Shown: positions 45,010-54,052, counted from the stretch's first letter. The stretch: 64,000 nucleotides of DNA from JAMXLJ01 sp036558745 (GCA_036558745.1 DATBEZ010000011.1:1-64000); one strand, 5' to 3'. Program-made: numbers and translations. The notes: a model not told the origin generated them from the sequence alone.

Positions 45010-45663
45010 ATGGGACTCCAGGGGTTCGAGCGTCGGCTCGAGCGGCTCGTGGAAGGCACCTTCGCGAAGGCGTTCCGCAGCGGCCTGCAGCCCGTGGAGA
45101 TCGCCCGCCGCATGGTGCGTGAGCTGGACGTGAATCGCACGATCGGCGTGCGCGGCACCGTTGCTCCCAATCGCGTCGTCGTGTACCTCTCGTCCGACGA
45201 CCTGGAGCACTTCGAATCGTTCCACGACACACTCACGCGAGAGCTCGAGGACGCGGCGCGTGAGCACGCCCGCGACGAGCGCTACCACTTCCTCGGTCCC
45301 GTCACGGTCGAGCTCGTCCCCGACGAGGGCCTGCACCGGGGTCAGTTCGACGTGAGCGCCACCATCGAGGAGGGCGCGCACGGCCGCGCCGGCTCGCTCG
45401 TGCTCTCCGACGGCCGCCGGATCCCGCTCGCCGAGGAGACGGCGACGATCGGACGCCTCTCGGACTGCACCGTCTCGGTCGCCGACCCGCAGGTCTCACG
45501 CCGCCACGCCGAGGTCCGGCCCGAGCTCGAAGGCTACGTCGTGGTGGACCTGGGCTCGCTCAACGGCACGACGGTCAACGGCGAGCCGGTCGGCACCCGA
45601 CTGCTCGAGGACGGCGACGAGATCGGCGTCGGACCGGCGACCATCCGCTTCGAGGCCTCGTAG
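45010..45663 (+). CDS. fhaA: FhaA-like protein (DUF3662 plus FHA domain), short form
   Basis: 217 residues. The N-terminal DUF3662 domain (about 1-115; FERRLERLVEGTFAKAFRSGLQPVEIA) is followed almost directly by an FHA domain (about 135-215) with TIGRLSDC, VSRRHAEV and DLGSLNGTTVNG, the phospho-Thr-binding loops. Mycobacterial FhaA has a long low-complexity stretch between these parts; here it is nearly absent. FhaA recruits phosphorylated MviN-type partners to control peptidoglycan precursor flipping. First gene of the fhaA-fhaB-pstP-rodA-pbpA-pknB cluster. Confidence 0.93.
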   Translation: MGLQGFERRLERLVEGTFAKAFRSGLQPVEIARRMVRELDVNRTIGVRGTVAPNRVVVYLSSDDLEHFESFHDTLTRELEDAAREHARDERYHFLGPVTVELVPDEGLHRGQFDVSATIEEGAHGRAGSLVLSDGRRIPLAEETATIGRLSDCTVSVADPQVSRRHAEVRPELEGYVVVDLGSLNGTTVNGEPVGTRLLEDGDEIGVGPATIRFEAS

Positions 45664-45761
45664 GCCCCGGATCAACGGCGAAGCGGGCGCGAACCGATGA
45701 GCAGTGTGCGAAGCGAAGCGCAGCAGTGGGCGGAGCCCGGGACTGCGGAGCTGAGTGAGCC
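45664..45761. repeat. REP-like GCGAAGCG-rich spacer between fhaA and fhaB
   Basis: The 98-base gap holds short repeats: GCGAAGCG occurs twice in close succession near 45710, GCAGTG twice, with GGGCGGAGCCCGGG as an imperfect palindrome. It is the only sizeable gap in an operon whose next four genes (fhaB to pbpA) overlap. It may be an extragenic repeat or a structured RNA spacer. Confidence 0.35.
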
Positions 45762-46220
45762 ATGAGTAACGAGAACCTCCTCCACATCCTCAACTACTGC
45801 TTCCTCGCGCTGCTCTTCCTCTTCCTCGCACGCGTCGTGCGTGTCGTCATGCTCGAGATGAAGGCCAAGCCGGTCCCGCTCGTCGTGCCCGAGGAACAGC
45901 CGCTGCCCAAGCCGAAGGAGCGGCGGACACGCGCGGCGCTGCGGATCGTCGAGCCGGTCGGTCGCCAGGGCGAGATGTTCCCCCTCGACCGCGAGATCAC
46001 CGTCGGACGCGGTGGCGGATGCCAGGTCGTGCTCGCCGACGACACGTTCGTCTCGCAGGTGCACGCGCGCGTGTTCGAGCGCGAGGGGCGGACGTGGGTC
46101 GAGGACCTCGGCTCGCGCAACGGCACATACGTCAACGGCAAGCGCATCGACGCGCCGACCCGTCTCCGTCGCGGCGACCAGGTGCAGTTCGGGCAGACCG
46201 TCGCCGAGGTCGCAGGATGA
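45762..46220 (+). CDS. fhaB: FhaB-like membrane-anchored FHA protein
   Basis: 152 residues. One N-terminal membrane segment (YCFLALLFLFLARVVRVVML, about 12-31) and a C-terminal FHA domain (about 75-150) with ITVGRGGGC, VSQVHARVF and DLGSRNGTYVNG. FhaB (FipA in mycobacteria) links Ser/Thr phosphorylation to the divisome. Its stop overlaps the pstP start as ATGA. Confidence 0.94.
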   Translation: MSNENLLHILNYCFLALLFLFLARVVRVVMLEMKAKPVPLVVPEEQPLPKPKERRTRAALRIVEPVGRQGEMFPLDREITVGRGGGCQVVLADDTFVSQVHARVFEREGRTWVEDLGSRNGTYVNGKRIDAPTRLRRGDQVQFGQTVAEVAG

Positions 46221-47482
46221 GGCTGGTCGCCGGGGCGGCGACCGACGTCGGGCGCGTCCGCGACGGCAACGAGGACGCGATGCGCGTCGACGAGCACCTG
46301 CACCTCTACGCCGTCGCCGACGGCATGGGCGGTCATCGCGCGGGCGAGGTCGCGAGCGCGACCGCGCTCGAGGCGCTGCGGGCCGCGGTCGCCAACGGGC
46401 AACCGATCGAGGAGGCGATCGAGAACTCCAACGCGGCCGTGTACGCGAAGGCGCTCGACGACCCGAACCTGCGCGGCATGGGGACCACGCTCACCGCGTT
46501 GCTCGTCACCGACGATCAGCTGTACCTGATCGGCCACGTCGGCGACTCACGCGCGTACCAGCTGCACGACGGTGAGCTCACCCAGGTCACCGAGGACCAC
46601 AGCCTGGTCGAGGAGCTCGTGCGCGAGGGACGGCTCACCCCCGAGCAGGCGACCGTGCACCCGCAGCGCTCGATCATCACCCGCGCCCTCGGCGTCGACG
46701 AGCACGTGCAGGTCGACGTGTATCCGCTCGAGCTCGCGCCCGGTGACCGGGTGCTCATCTGCTCCGACGGGCTGACGACGATGCTGCGCGCCGACGACAT
46801 CGCCCGCATCCTGCGCCGCGAGCCCGACCCCACCCGCGCCGCGGAGGAGCTGGTCGACGCGGCCAACGCGGCCGGCGGCGAGGACAACATCACCGCGGTC
46901 GTGGTGGAGGCGACGGCGGAGGACGCGCCACCCGACCCCGCAACCGGTGAGGCCGACGTCGCGAGCGACGCGACCACCGCGGTCCCGCCGATCGGCGCGG
47001 GCGCGGACGCGCAGATCGTCGACGACCGCATCCCGGAGCCGCGACCGGAACCGATGCCGACACCGGTGCGCGTCGTCCCGAAGGGCACTACGAAGAGAGT
47101 GTTCCGATTCGTCGTGTGGATGCTGCCGGTGGCGCTCGTCGTCGGGGTCGCGATCGGTGCGGTCGCGTGGTACGCGCGCAAGGCCTTCTACGTCACGTTC
47201 GACTCGGATCACGTCACGCTCTTCCGCGGGCGTCCGGGCGGCGTGCTCGGCTTCGATCCGACGATCGAGCAGCGCACGCGTCTGCGGCCCCAGGATCTGA
47301 GCGAGGCCGATCGGGCCGACGTGCAGGCGAAGAAGACGTTCAGCGACGAGGGCAAGGCGAAGACCTACATCCACGCCCTCACCGCGAAGGCGCAGGAACG
47401 GGCCGCGGTCGCGGCGACGACCACGACGACGGCTGTCCCACCACCGACAACGGTGCCGAACAAGGCACCGATCGGCCCGTGA
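46217..47482 (+). CDS. pstP: PP2C-type Ser/Thr phosphatase with membrane anchor
   Basis: 421 residues. Catalytic PP2C domain (about 1-237) with DVGRVRDGNEDA, VADGMGGHRAGE, HVGDSRAYQL, ICSDGLT and GGEDNITAVVVE, which carry the metal-binding Asp residues. A linker of about 55 residues, one membrane segment near 298-317 and an external C-terminal region rich in Thr/Pro follow. It removes phosphates put on by PknB-type kinases. Overlaps fhaB and rodA by 4 bases each. Confidence 0.95.
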   Translation: MRLVAGAATDVGRVRDGNEDAMRVDEHLHLYAVADGMGGHRAGEVASATALEALRAAVANGQPIEEAIENSNAAVYAKALDDPNLRGMGTTLTALLVTDDQLYLIGHVGDSRAYQLHDGELTQVTEDHSLVEELVREGRLTPEQATVHPQRSIITRALGVDEHVQVDVYPLELAPGDRVLICSDGLTTMLRADDIARILRREPDPTRAAEELVDAANAAGGEDNITAVVVEATAEDAPPDPATGEADVASDATTAVPPIGAGADAQIVDDRIPEPRPEPMPTPVRVVPKGTTKRVFRFVVWMLPVALVVGVAIGAVAWYARKAFYVTFDSDHVTLFRGRPGGVLGFDPTIEQRTRLRPQDLSEADRADVQAKKTFSDEGKAKTYIHALTAKAQERAAVAATTTTTAVPPPTTVPNKAPIGP

Positions 47483-48819
47483 AGTCGGCACTGTCACGGC
47501 GCCGCAGGGACAGCGAGCTCGCGCTCGGGTTCCTCGCGGTGATCATCGTCGTCGCGGGCTACATCCTGGTCCAGCTGTCGAAGCAGCTGGACCTTCCGCC
47601 CGATCTCTGGGTGATCCTCGCGGTGATGATCGGGATGCTCGCGGTGGCGCACCTCGGTGTGCGCTGGTTCGCGCCACGCGCCGATCCGACGCTGCTACCG
47701 CTCGTCGCGTTGCTGAACGGGCTCGGCTTCATCATGATCTCGCGCCTCGACAGCCACCTCGCGCGGACGCAGGCGGTGTGGACGGGTATCGGTGTCGCCG
47801 CGTTCGTCGCGACGCTCGCGTTCGTGCGCCGTGTGCGTGTCCTCGAGCGCTACCGCTACACGTTCGCGTTGGTCGGATTTCTCTTCCTCGTGCTTCCCCT
47901 GGCGCCGGGAATCGGCCAGACGATCAACGGCGCGCGGCTGTGGGTGCGGATCGGGTCGGTGAACTTCGAGCCCAACGAGGTCGCCAAGATCCTGCTCGTG
48001 ATCTTCTTCGCCGCGTACCTGGCCGACAAGCGGGAGCTGCTGACGACGGGCAGCCGGCGCATCGGCAACATGATGCTCCCCGACCCCAAGCACCTCCTAC
48101 CGCTGATCCTCGCGTGGGGCTTCGCGCTGCTGATCATGTCGGGCCAGGGCGACCTGGGCTCGTCGATGCTGTTCTTCGCGGTGTTCGTCGGCATGCTCTA
48201 CATCGCGACCGAACGCTCCGCGTATCTCGTCGGAGCAGTCGCCCTGTTCGCGGTGGCTGCGGTGTTCGCGTACAACACCGTCGGGCACGTGCAAACGCGC
48301 GTATCGACGTGGATCAACCCGTGGCCGGTGTCGCAGGGCAAGGGTTACCAGCTGGTGCAGTCGTTGTTCGCGTTCGGCAGCGGCGGGTTCGCCGGCGCGG
48401 GCCTCGGACTCGGCAGCCCGCAGAAGATCCCGAACGCGTCGACCGACTTCGTGTTCTCCGCGATCGGCGAAGAACTGGGTCTCATCGGCACCGTCGCGGT
48501 GATCATCGCGTTCCTGCTGCTGGTCGGTGCGGGCTTCCGCATCGCGCTCGCGGCCGACCGCCCGTTCTCGAAGCTGTTCGCCGCGGGCCTGACCGCGCTC
48601 ATCGGGATCCAGGCGTTCGTCATCATCGGGGGCGTGACGCGTCTGATCCCGCTCACCGGCATCACGTTGCCGTTCATCTCGTACGGCGGCTCGTCGCTCG
48701 TCGCGAACTTCGTGCTGATCGCGCTGCTGTTACGAATCTCCGACGAGTCCGTCGCCGAAGCGGAGGCCGAGGCCCAGACCGCGATGGTCCCGCAGGCAAG
48801 CGCCGGGGGCGCGGGATGA
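47479..48819 (+). CDS. rodA: SEDS peptidoglycan glycosyltransferase RodA/FtsW
   Basis: 446 residues, about ten to twelve membrane segments. Family motifs: GARLWVRIGSVNFEPNEVAK (contains the conserved Arg/Glu region), SGQGDLGSSMLFF, GSPQKIPNASTDFVFSAIGEE and the C-terminal PLTGITLPFISYGGSSLVAN. It polymerises lipid II for cell elongation with the class B penicillin-binding protein encoded next. GTG start overlaps the pstP stop as GTGA. The position in this cluster favours RodA over FtsW. Confidence 0.95.
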   Translation: MKSALSRRRRDSELALGFLAVIIVVAGYILVQLSKQLDLPPDLWVILAVMIGMLAVAHLGVRWFAPRADPTLLPLVALLNGLGFIMISRLDSHLARTQAVWTGIGVAAFVATLAFVRRVRVLERYRYTFALVGFLFLVLPLAPGIGQTINGARLWVRIGSVNFEPNEVAKILLVIFFAAYLADKRELLTTGSRRIGNMMLPDPKHLLPLILAWGFALLIMSGQGDLGSSMLFFAVFVGMLYIATERSAYLVGAVALFAVAAVFAYNTVGHVQTRVSTWINPWPVSQGKGYQLVQSLFAFGSGGFAGAGLGLGSPQKIPNASTDFVFSAIGEELGLIGTVAVIIAFLLLVGAGFRIALAADRPFSKLFAAGLTALIGIQAFVIIGGVTRLIPLTGITLPFISYGGSSLVANFVLIALLLRISDESVAEAEAEAQTAMVPQASAGGAG

Positions 48820-50282
48820 GCGGCATGAACAGAACGATCCGACGGCTCGGGATGGCCGTCGTCGTGCTGCTGCTGGCGCTGGTCGGGCAGTTGACCTACC
48901 TGCAGGTGGTCGACGCCAAGAAGCTCGACCACGACCCGCGCAACGTGCGCCGCCTGGTGCGCGACTTCTCCAAGCCCCGCGGCGAGATCATCACGGCGGA
49001 CGGTCGTATCGCTGCGAAGTCGGTGCCGGTCGACGACCTGTTCAGGCTCCAGCGCCAGTACCCGCTGGGCTCGTTGATGTCGCAGATCGTCGGCTATCAG
49101 TCGTTCGTGGTCGGCAACACCGGCGTGGAGAACACCTACAACGACGAGCTCGTCGGCCGGAGCGCCGACCTCGCGATCCACAACTTCAAGGACATCCTCT
49201 CGAACAAGGACCAGTTCGGGAACGTCGTGCTCAGCGTGCGCGCCGACGTGCAGGAGGTCGCGCGTCAGGCGCTCGGAAGCCAGAAGGGCTCGGTCGTCGC
49301 GCTCGATCCGAGCACCGGCGCGATCCTCGCCATGTACACGAACCCGAGCTTCGACCCGAGCCCGCTCGCGTCGCACAACGGCGCGCTCGTCAACGCGTAC
49401 TTCACGCTGCTCAACAGCGATCCCAACAAGTCGAGCCTCGCCCGCGCGTACCGCGAGATCTACGCGCCGGGCTCGACGTTCAAGACGGTGACGACGAGCG
49501 TCGGGCTCGAGACCGGGGTCATCACACCCGACACGGTGTTCCCGACGCTCACCAGTCTGAAGCTGCCCGACTCGCCGCGCTTCCTAGCGAACTTCGGCAA
49601 CGAGAGCTGCGGCGGCACGGTCACGCAGAGCTTCATCGTGTCGTGCAACACGACCTTCGCCCAGATCGGCATCAACCTCGGCGACCAGTTCCCGCCCGGG
49701 ATGCACGCGTTCGGCGTCGGCGAGCGCCCGCCGCTCGACGTCGCGCCGGGGGCGGTCGCGAGCATCGACATGGACAACCGCCCGTTTGCCACGAACAAGG
49801 CGTTCTACGGCCTCGCCGGCATCGGGCAGGGCTTCATCGCGGTGACGCCGTTGCAGATGGCGCTGGTCGCGTCCGCGGTCGCGAACCACGGCGTGATCAT
49901 GGAGCCGCACGTCATGTCGGAGATCCAGGACGCGCAGGGCGGGACGGTGCGCCACTTCGCCCCGAAGGTGTGGAAGCGCGCCATGCCGTCCGCGGTTGCC
50001 GACCAGGTGACCGCGATGATGATCGACGTGGTGAACCAGGGCACCGGGACCCCGGCGCAGATCCCGGGCGTGCAGGTGGCGGGCAAGACCGGAACCGCGC
50101 AGGTGGAGGGTCAGCGGGAGCCGAACGCGTGGTTCATCGCGTTCGCTCCGGCGCAGTCGCCGAAGTACGCGGTCGCGGTGCTGGTCGAGCAGGGTGGCAA
50201 CCAGGGCAGCGACGCGACCGGCGGTCAGGTCGCGGGGCCGATCGCCCGCCAGGTCCTCCAGAAGCTGCTCTCCACGGGATGA
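48816..50282 (+). CDS. pbpA: Class B penicillin-binding protein (PbpA)
   Basis: 488 residues. N-terminal membrane anchor (about 10-30), a dimerisation domain, then the transpeptidase domain with the SxxK motif STFK (Ser220), SxN as SCN (276-278) and KTG (424-426, followed by TAQ). It crosslinks peptidoglycan and pairs with RodA. The ATG overlaps the rodA stop as ATGA. All catalytic residues are present. Confidence 0.96.
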   Translation: MSGMNRTIRRLGMAVVVLLLALVGQLTYLQVVDAKKLDHDPRNVRRLVRDFSKPRGEIITADGRIAAKSVPVDDLFRLQRQYPLGSLMSQIVGYQSFVVGNTGVENTYNDELVGRSADLAIHNFKDILSNKDQFGNVVLSVRADVQEVARQALGSQKGSVVALDPSTGAILAMYTNPSFDPSPLASHNGALVNAYFTLLNSDPNKSSLARAYREIYAPGSTFKTVTTSVGLETGVITPDTVFPTLTSLKLPDSPRFLANFGNESCGGTVTQSFIVSCNTTFAQIGINLGDQFPPGMHAFGVGERPPLDVAPGAVASIDMDNRPFATNKAFYGLAGIGQGFIAVTPLQMALVASAVANHGVIMEPHVMSEIQDAQGGTVRHFAPKVWKRAMPSAVADQVTAMMIDVVNQGTGTPAQIPGVQVAGKTGTAQVEGQREPNAWFIAFAPAQSPKYAVAVLVEQGGNQGSDATGGQVAGPIARQVLQKLLSTG

Positions 50283-50363
50283 CGAGCGAACGCATGCACC
50301 GCTTCCGACCACGCCGGTGTCTCCGCACGATCCGACCGGCAGACCACTAGGGTTGCTCGACGA

Positions 50364-52256
50364 ATGGCCGCGCCCCCGCGCTCCTTCTCCAACCGCTACG
50401 AGGTCGTCCGCGCGCTCGCACGCGGCGGGATGGCGGAGGTCTACCTCGCCCGCGACCAGCTGCTCGACCGTCCGGTCGCGGTCAAGGTGCTGTTCCCGGA
50501 GTACGCGCGCGACCCGAGCTTCGTCGAGCGCTTCCGTCGCGAGGCTCAGGCCGCCGCGAACCTCAGTCACCCGAACATCGTGGCGATCTACGACTGGGGC
50601 CAGGAGGACGACACGTACTTCATCGTCATGGAGTACGTCGACGGCCAGAGCCTGCGCGACCTGATCCGTTCGCGGGGCCGGCTCACGCCGCACGAGTCGG
50701 CCCAGATCGGCGCCGACATCGCGGGAGCGCTGGCGTACGCGCACCGCGCGGGTGTCGTACACCGCGACGTCAAGCCCGGCAACGTGCTGATCACCCCGAA
50801 CGGCGTGGTGAAGGTCACCGACTTCGGCATCGCGCGCGCCGGTACGAGCGAGGCGCTCACTCAGACCGGCTCCGTGATGGGCACGGCGACGTACTTCTCG
50901 CCCGAGCAGGCCCAGGGCCTCCCGGTCGACGGTCGCAGCGACGTGTACTCGCTCGGCGTCGTGCTCTACGAGATGGCGTGCGGCTCCCCGCCGTTCACCG
51001 GGGACAGCCCGGTCGCGGTCGCCTACAAGCACGTGCGGGAGGAGCCCGAGCCGCCCTCGACGCGCGTCGCCGGTCTGCCGCCGGACTTCGAGACGATCGT
51101 CATGGCCGCGATGGCGAAGGACCTCGACTCGCGCTACCAGTCCGCCGACGACCTGCGCACGGATCTGCTTCGCTTCCTGCGCGGTCAGCCGCCGATCGCG
51201 GCGCCGATCACGGCCGAGGTCGCCGCGGTCACCGGTGCGATGACCGCCGCGCAGCCGACCGTCGCGCAGCCTGCCGCGGGCCCGCCGGGCGCGCGTCGAG
51301 TCGTCGAGCAGGAGGACCGGCGCAACCGCAAGGGCGCGGTGATCGCGGTGATCGCGATCCTCGTCGTGCTCGCAGGCGTCATCATCGCCCTGCTGCTCTC
51401 GATGGGTGGTGACAGCGCGACGAAGTTCCCCGTGCCGAACGTGGTGAACCAGCCGGTCGCGGCCGCGACCACGACATTGAAGAACGCGGGCTTCGAGGTG
51501 AAGGCCGAGCCGACCGCGAGCGACACCGTTCCCATCGGCTCCGTGGTCGGCCAGGACCCGGCCGCGGGCGACAAGCTGGCCAAGGGGAAGACCGTGACGC
51601 TCCAGGTGAGCTCGGGTGGGGCCGCGTTCGCGCTTCCCGACGTCACCGGTCAGCCGTTCGCGAGCGCCAACACCACGTTGACCGGGCTCGGCTTGAAGGT
51701 GTCGCGTCAGTCGCAGCAGAGCGAGAGCGTGCCGCCCAACGACGTCATCAGCACCGATCCGCAACCCGGGTCACAGGTCCGCAGGGGTGACACGATCAGC
51801 GTCGTCGTGTCGGCCGGGCCCGCGCCGGTCAACGTCCCCGACGTGACGGGCCAGGACCAGGTGAGCGCGACGCAGACGCTCAACAACGCCGGCTTCTCGG
51901 TGCGCTCGCGCAACCAGGCCAGTACCACGGTCCCGTCGGGCAACGTGATCACGACGCAGCCCGCGCCCGGGTCGCAGGAGGCGAAGGGCAGCACCGTAAC
52001 GCTCATCGTGTCGTCGGGCCCGCAGACGGCGACGGTGCCCAACGTCCTCGGGCAGAGCCAGAGCGACGCGACCGCGTCGCTGCAGGGCGCGGGGTTCCAG
52101 GTGTCGGTGCTGACGGCCGCGTCGAGCCCGTCGAACAGCGGTCTGGTGATCGCGCAGAGCCCGCTGCCGAACGCGACCGCACCGCAGGGATCGACGGTGA
52201 CGATCACCGTGGGGCGGTCGAGCACGACGACGAGCGGCAGCACGCCCACGACGTGA
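50364..52256 (+). CDS. pknB: PASTA-domain Ser/Thr protein kinase
   Basis: 630 residues. Kinase domain about 11-270: Gly loop ARGGMAEVYLA, AVKVLF Lys, HRDVKPGN, DFGIARA and an activation loop with TQTGSVMGTATYFSPEQ. One membrane segment near 324-348, then four extracellular PASTA repeats (from about 353, each opening with a (V/L)P(N/D)V motif) which bind muropeptides. It phosphorylates cell-wall regulators and is opposed by PstP. TAGGGT lies 12 bases before the ATG. pknA, which normally precedes it, is missing. The mutY-like gene overlaps its stop. Confidence 0.96.
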   Translation: MAAPPRSFSNRYEVVRALARGGMAEVYLARDQLLDRPVAVKVLFPEYARDPSFVERFRREAQAAANLSHPNIVAIYDWGQEDDTYFIVMEYVDGQSLRDLIRSRGRLTPHESAQIGADIAGALAYAHRAGVVHRDVKPGNVLITPNGVVKVTDFGIARAGTSEALTQTGSVMGTATYFSPEQAQGLPVDGRSDVYSLGVVLYEMACGSPPFTGDSPVAVAYKHVREEPEPPSTRVAGLPPDFETIVMAAMAKDLDSRYQSADDLRTDLLRFLRGQPPIAAPITAEVAAVTGAMTAAQPTVAQPAAGPPGARRVVEQEDRRNRKGAVIAVIAILVVLAGVIIALLLSMGGDSATKFPVPNVVNQPVAAATTTLKNAGFEVKAEPTASDTVPIGSVVGQDPAAGDKLAKGKTVTLQVSSGGAAFALPDVTGQPFASANTTLTGLGLKVSRQSQQSESVPPNDVISTDPQPGSQVRRGDTISVVVSAGPAPVNVPDVTGQDQVSATQTLNNAGFSVRSRNQASTTVPSGNVITTQPAPGSQEAKGSTVTLIVSSGPQTATVPNVLGQSQSDATASLQGAGFQVSVLTAASSPSNSGLVIAQSPLPNATAPQGSTVTITVGRSSTTTSGSTPTT

Positions 52257-53026
52257 GCGCGCTCGCGAAGTGGTACTGGCGCCACGGTCGTCACGACCTG
52301 GCGTGGCGGGCCGAGCGCGACCGCTGGCCGATCCTCGTGTCGGAGGTGATGCTGCACCAGACCCAGGTGCCACGCGTCGCCGCCGCGTGGCCCGACTTCA
52401 TCGCGCGGTTCCCGACCGCGCACGCCATGGCCGACGCGGGACCCGGCGCGGTGATCGATGCGTGGGGCCGGCTCGGGTACCCGCGCCGCGCCCGCCGCTT
52501 GTGGGAGGCCGCGGTCGTCATCGCGCGCGATGGCTGGCCCGACGATCTGGCCACACTGCCGGGCGTCGGTCGCTACACCTCAAACGCCGTCCTCGCGCAG
52601 GCCGACGACGCCGACGTGACCGCGATCGAGGTCAACGTGCGCCGGGTCGTCGAGCGGGTCGTCGGCGTGCGGCTGTCGGCGCGCGCGGCAGAGGACGCGG
52701 CGCGAGACGTGGGCGCGCCGTTGCGTGGGCGCGACCTGCTGCTCGCGCTCATGGACGTTGGTGCGCTGCTGTGCCGCGTGCGTGACCCCCGTTGCGACGA
52801 CTGCCCGTTGCACCCGCGGTGCGCGACCCGGGGCGCGCTTGCCGGCGAGACGCGCGCCGCGGTACAGGGTCGCTTCGACGGGTCGTTCCGCCAGCGGCGC
52901 GGAACCGTGCTGGCGACGCTGCGCGTCGCGCCCGTCGACGTCGCGTCCGTCGACCGCGAGGCGCTGGAGTCGCTCGTCGCCGACGGCCTCGCGTTCGTCG
53001 ACGGCGACCTCGCCCGCCTCCCCTGA
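52253..53026 (+). CDS. MutY-like A/G-specific adenine glycosylase, no NUDIX domain
   Basis: 257 residues. Helix-hairpin-helix glycosylase: catalytic Glu31 in SEVMLHQTQV, hairpin LPGVGRYTSNAV (102-113) and an iron-sulfur cluster with Cys174-x6-Cys-x2-Cys-x5-Cys190, the MutY spacing. The Asp that stabilises the transition state in MutY (normally in a D-x-N-V-x-R-V context) is Glu126 here (AIEVNVRRV). The C-terminal NUDIX-like 8-oxoG reader is missing; only about 65 residues follow the cluster. It should remove adenine opposite 8-oxoguanine or act on another mismatch. The GTG start overlaps pknB as GTGA. Confidence 0.85.
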   Translation: MSALAKWYWRHGRHDLAWRAERDRWPILVSEVMLHQTQVPRVAAAWPDFIARFPTAHAMADAGPGAVIDAWGRLGYPRRARRLWEAAVVIARDGWPDDLATLPGVGRYTSNAVLAQADDADVTAIEVNVRRVVERVVGVRLSARAAEDAARDVGAPLRGRDLLLALMDVGALLCRVRDPRCDDCPLHPRCATRGALAGETRAAVQGRFDGSFRQRRGTVLATLRVAPVDVASVDREALESLVADGLAFVDGDLARLP

Positions 53027-53037
53027 AACCCGACCGG

Positions 53038-53640
53038 TCAGGTCGCGACGCCGGTCGTGGTACGGGCGAGGAAGGTGCGCAGCATGTCGTGGCCCGCGTC
53101 GGTGAGGATCGACTCCGGGTGGAACTGCACGCCCTCGATCGGGAACTCGCGGTGGCGCAGGCCCATCACCGTGCCGTCGTCGGCGGCCTCGGCCGTGATC
53201 TCCAGACACGCGGGCACGGAGTCCCTCGCCACCACGAGCGAGTGGTAGCGGGTCGCGGTCAACGGGTTCGGCAACCCGGCGAACACGCCGGCGTCGTGAT
53301 GGCGGATCTCCGACGTCTTGCCGTGCATGACCCTCTCCGCGCGCACGACGTCACCGCCGTAGATCTGGCCGATGCACTGCAGGCCGAGGCACACGCCGAG
53401 CACCGGGACCCCGTCCTCGCCGAAGGCACGGATCGCCTCGTTCGAGACGCCCGCGTCCTCGGGGCGGCCCGGGCCGGGTGACACCAGCAGCGCGTCGGGC
53501 TCGATCGCGCGCAGCTCGTCGAGCGTCAGCGCGTCGTGACGGTGGACGACGGGCTCGGCGCCGAGCTCACCCAGGTACTGGACGAGGTTGTAGACGAACG
53601 AGTCGTAGTTGTCGATCACGAGCACGCGGGGTCCGGCCAC
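53038..53640 (-). CDS. trpG: Aminodeoxychorismate/anthranilate synthase glutaminase subunit
   Basis: 200 residues, a class I glutamine amidotransferase: VIDNYDSFVYNLVQYLGELG, SPGPGRPEDAG, nucleophile Cys84 in GVCLGLQCIG, GVQFHPESILT with His and Glu. It supplies ammonia for anthranilate or 4-amino-4-deoxychorismate synthesis. GTG 53640 follows TACCGT (53652-53647) by 6 bases with no ribosome binding site. Divergent from crgA, as in mycobacteria, where the same gene is called trpG/pabA. Confidence 0.94.
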   Translation of the reverse strand: MAGPRVLVIDNYDSFVYNLVQYLGELGAEPVVHRHDALTLDELRAIEPDALLVSPGPGRPEDAGVSNEAIRAFGEDGVPVLGVCLGLQCIGQIYGGDVVRAERVMHGKTSEIRHHDAGVFAGLPNPLTATRYHSLVVARDSVPACLEITAEAADDGTVMGLRHREFPIEGVQFHPESILTDAGHDMLRTFLARTTTGVAT

Positions 53641-53695
53641 GGCCCGACGGTACCCGGGCCGTCGGCGCGGACCGGCACGGATATTGTTCGTCGCC
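53641..53695. promoter_or_regulatory. Divergent promoter region trpG / crgA
   Basis: TACCGT on the minus strand (53652-53647, 6 bases before the trpG GTG) and TATTGT on the plus strand (53682-53687, 8 bases before the crgA GTG) are likely minus-10 boxes. Neither gene has a ribosome binding site, so both transcripts may be leaderless. Confidence 0.45.
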
Positions 53696-53926
53696 GTGCC
53701 GCAGTCCAAGAGCAAGCGGTCGCGCTACACGCCGCCGCCGCCGAAGAAGGCCCCGCCGAGCCCCCTGTGGGTACCGACGGCGATGTTCTGCCTGCTGGTC
53801 GGCGGCGCCCTGGTCGTGATCGTGAACTACCTGGGGCTGTTGCCGGGCGGCGCCCACAACCGCTGGCTCATCCTCGGCCTGGTCGAGATCTGCGCCGGGT
53901 TCGTCTTCGCGACCCGCTTCCGCTGA
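53696..53926 (+). CDS. crgA: CrgA cell-division membrane protein
   Basis: 76 residues. A basic, Pro-rich N terminus (PQSKSKRSRYTPPPPKK), then two membrane segments (VPTAMFCLLVGGALVVIVNY and RWLILGLVEICAGFVFA) separated by a short loop GLLPGGAHN. Size, topology and trpG neighbourhood identify CrgA, which recruits divisome proteins to FtsZ rings in actinobacteria. GTG start chosen by the minus-10 box 8 bases upstream. Confidence 0.9.
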   Translation: MPQSKSKRSRYTPPPPKKAPPSPLWVPTAMFCLLVGGALVVIVNYLGLLPGGAHNRWLILGLVEICAGFVFATRFR

Positions 53927-53971
53927 CGACCCTTCACCCGGGTTTCTCCGGAATGCCACCGGTGTAACTTC

Positions 53972-53996
53972 CCACAGGTTTGTCCCCAACCTGTGG
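53972..53996. terminator. Hairpin between convergent crgA and zinc-ribbon genes
   Basis: 9-bp perfect inverted repeat CCACAGGTT / AACCTGTGG with a 7-base loop, 45 bases after crgA. It could terminate either gene. The right arm runs into TGTGGAGAA (53992-54000), which is the complement of TTCTCCACA, a DnaA-box-like 9-mer. Confidence 0.5.
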
Positions 53997-54014
53997 AGAA
54001 GGTTGATAGCCACC

Positions 54015-54052
54015 TCACCTGCAGGTTCAGCACCCCTCACCCACAGGTTCAG
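54015..54052 (+). repeat. Two imperfect 16-base direct repeats with CAGGTTCAG core
   Basis: TCACCTGCAGGTTCAG (54015-54030) and TCACCCACAGGTTCAG (54037-54052) match at 14 of 16 positions with a 22-base period. With the hairpin just upstream they give four CAGGTT/AACCTG cores within 81 bases. No gene is seen between 53927 and 54082. Confidence 0.55.
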
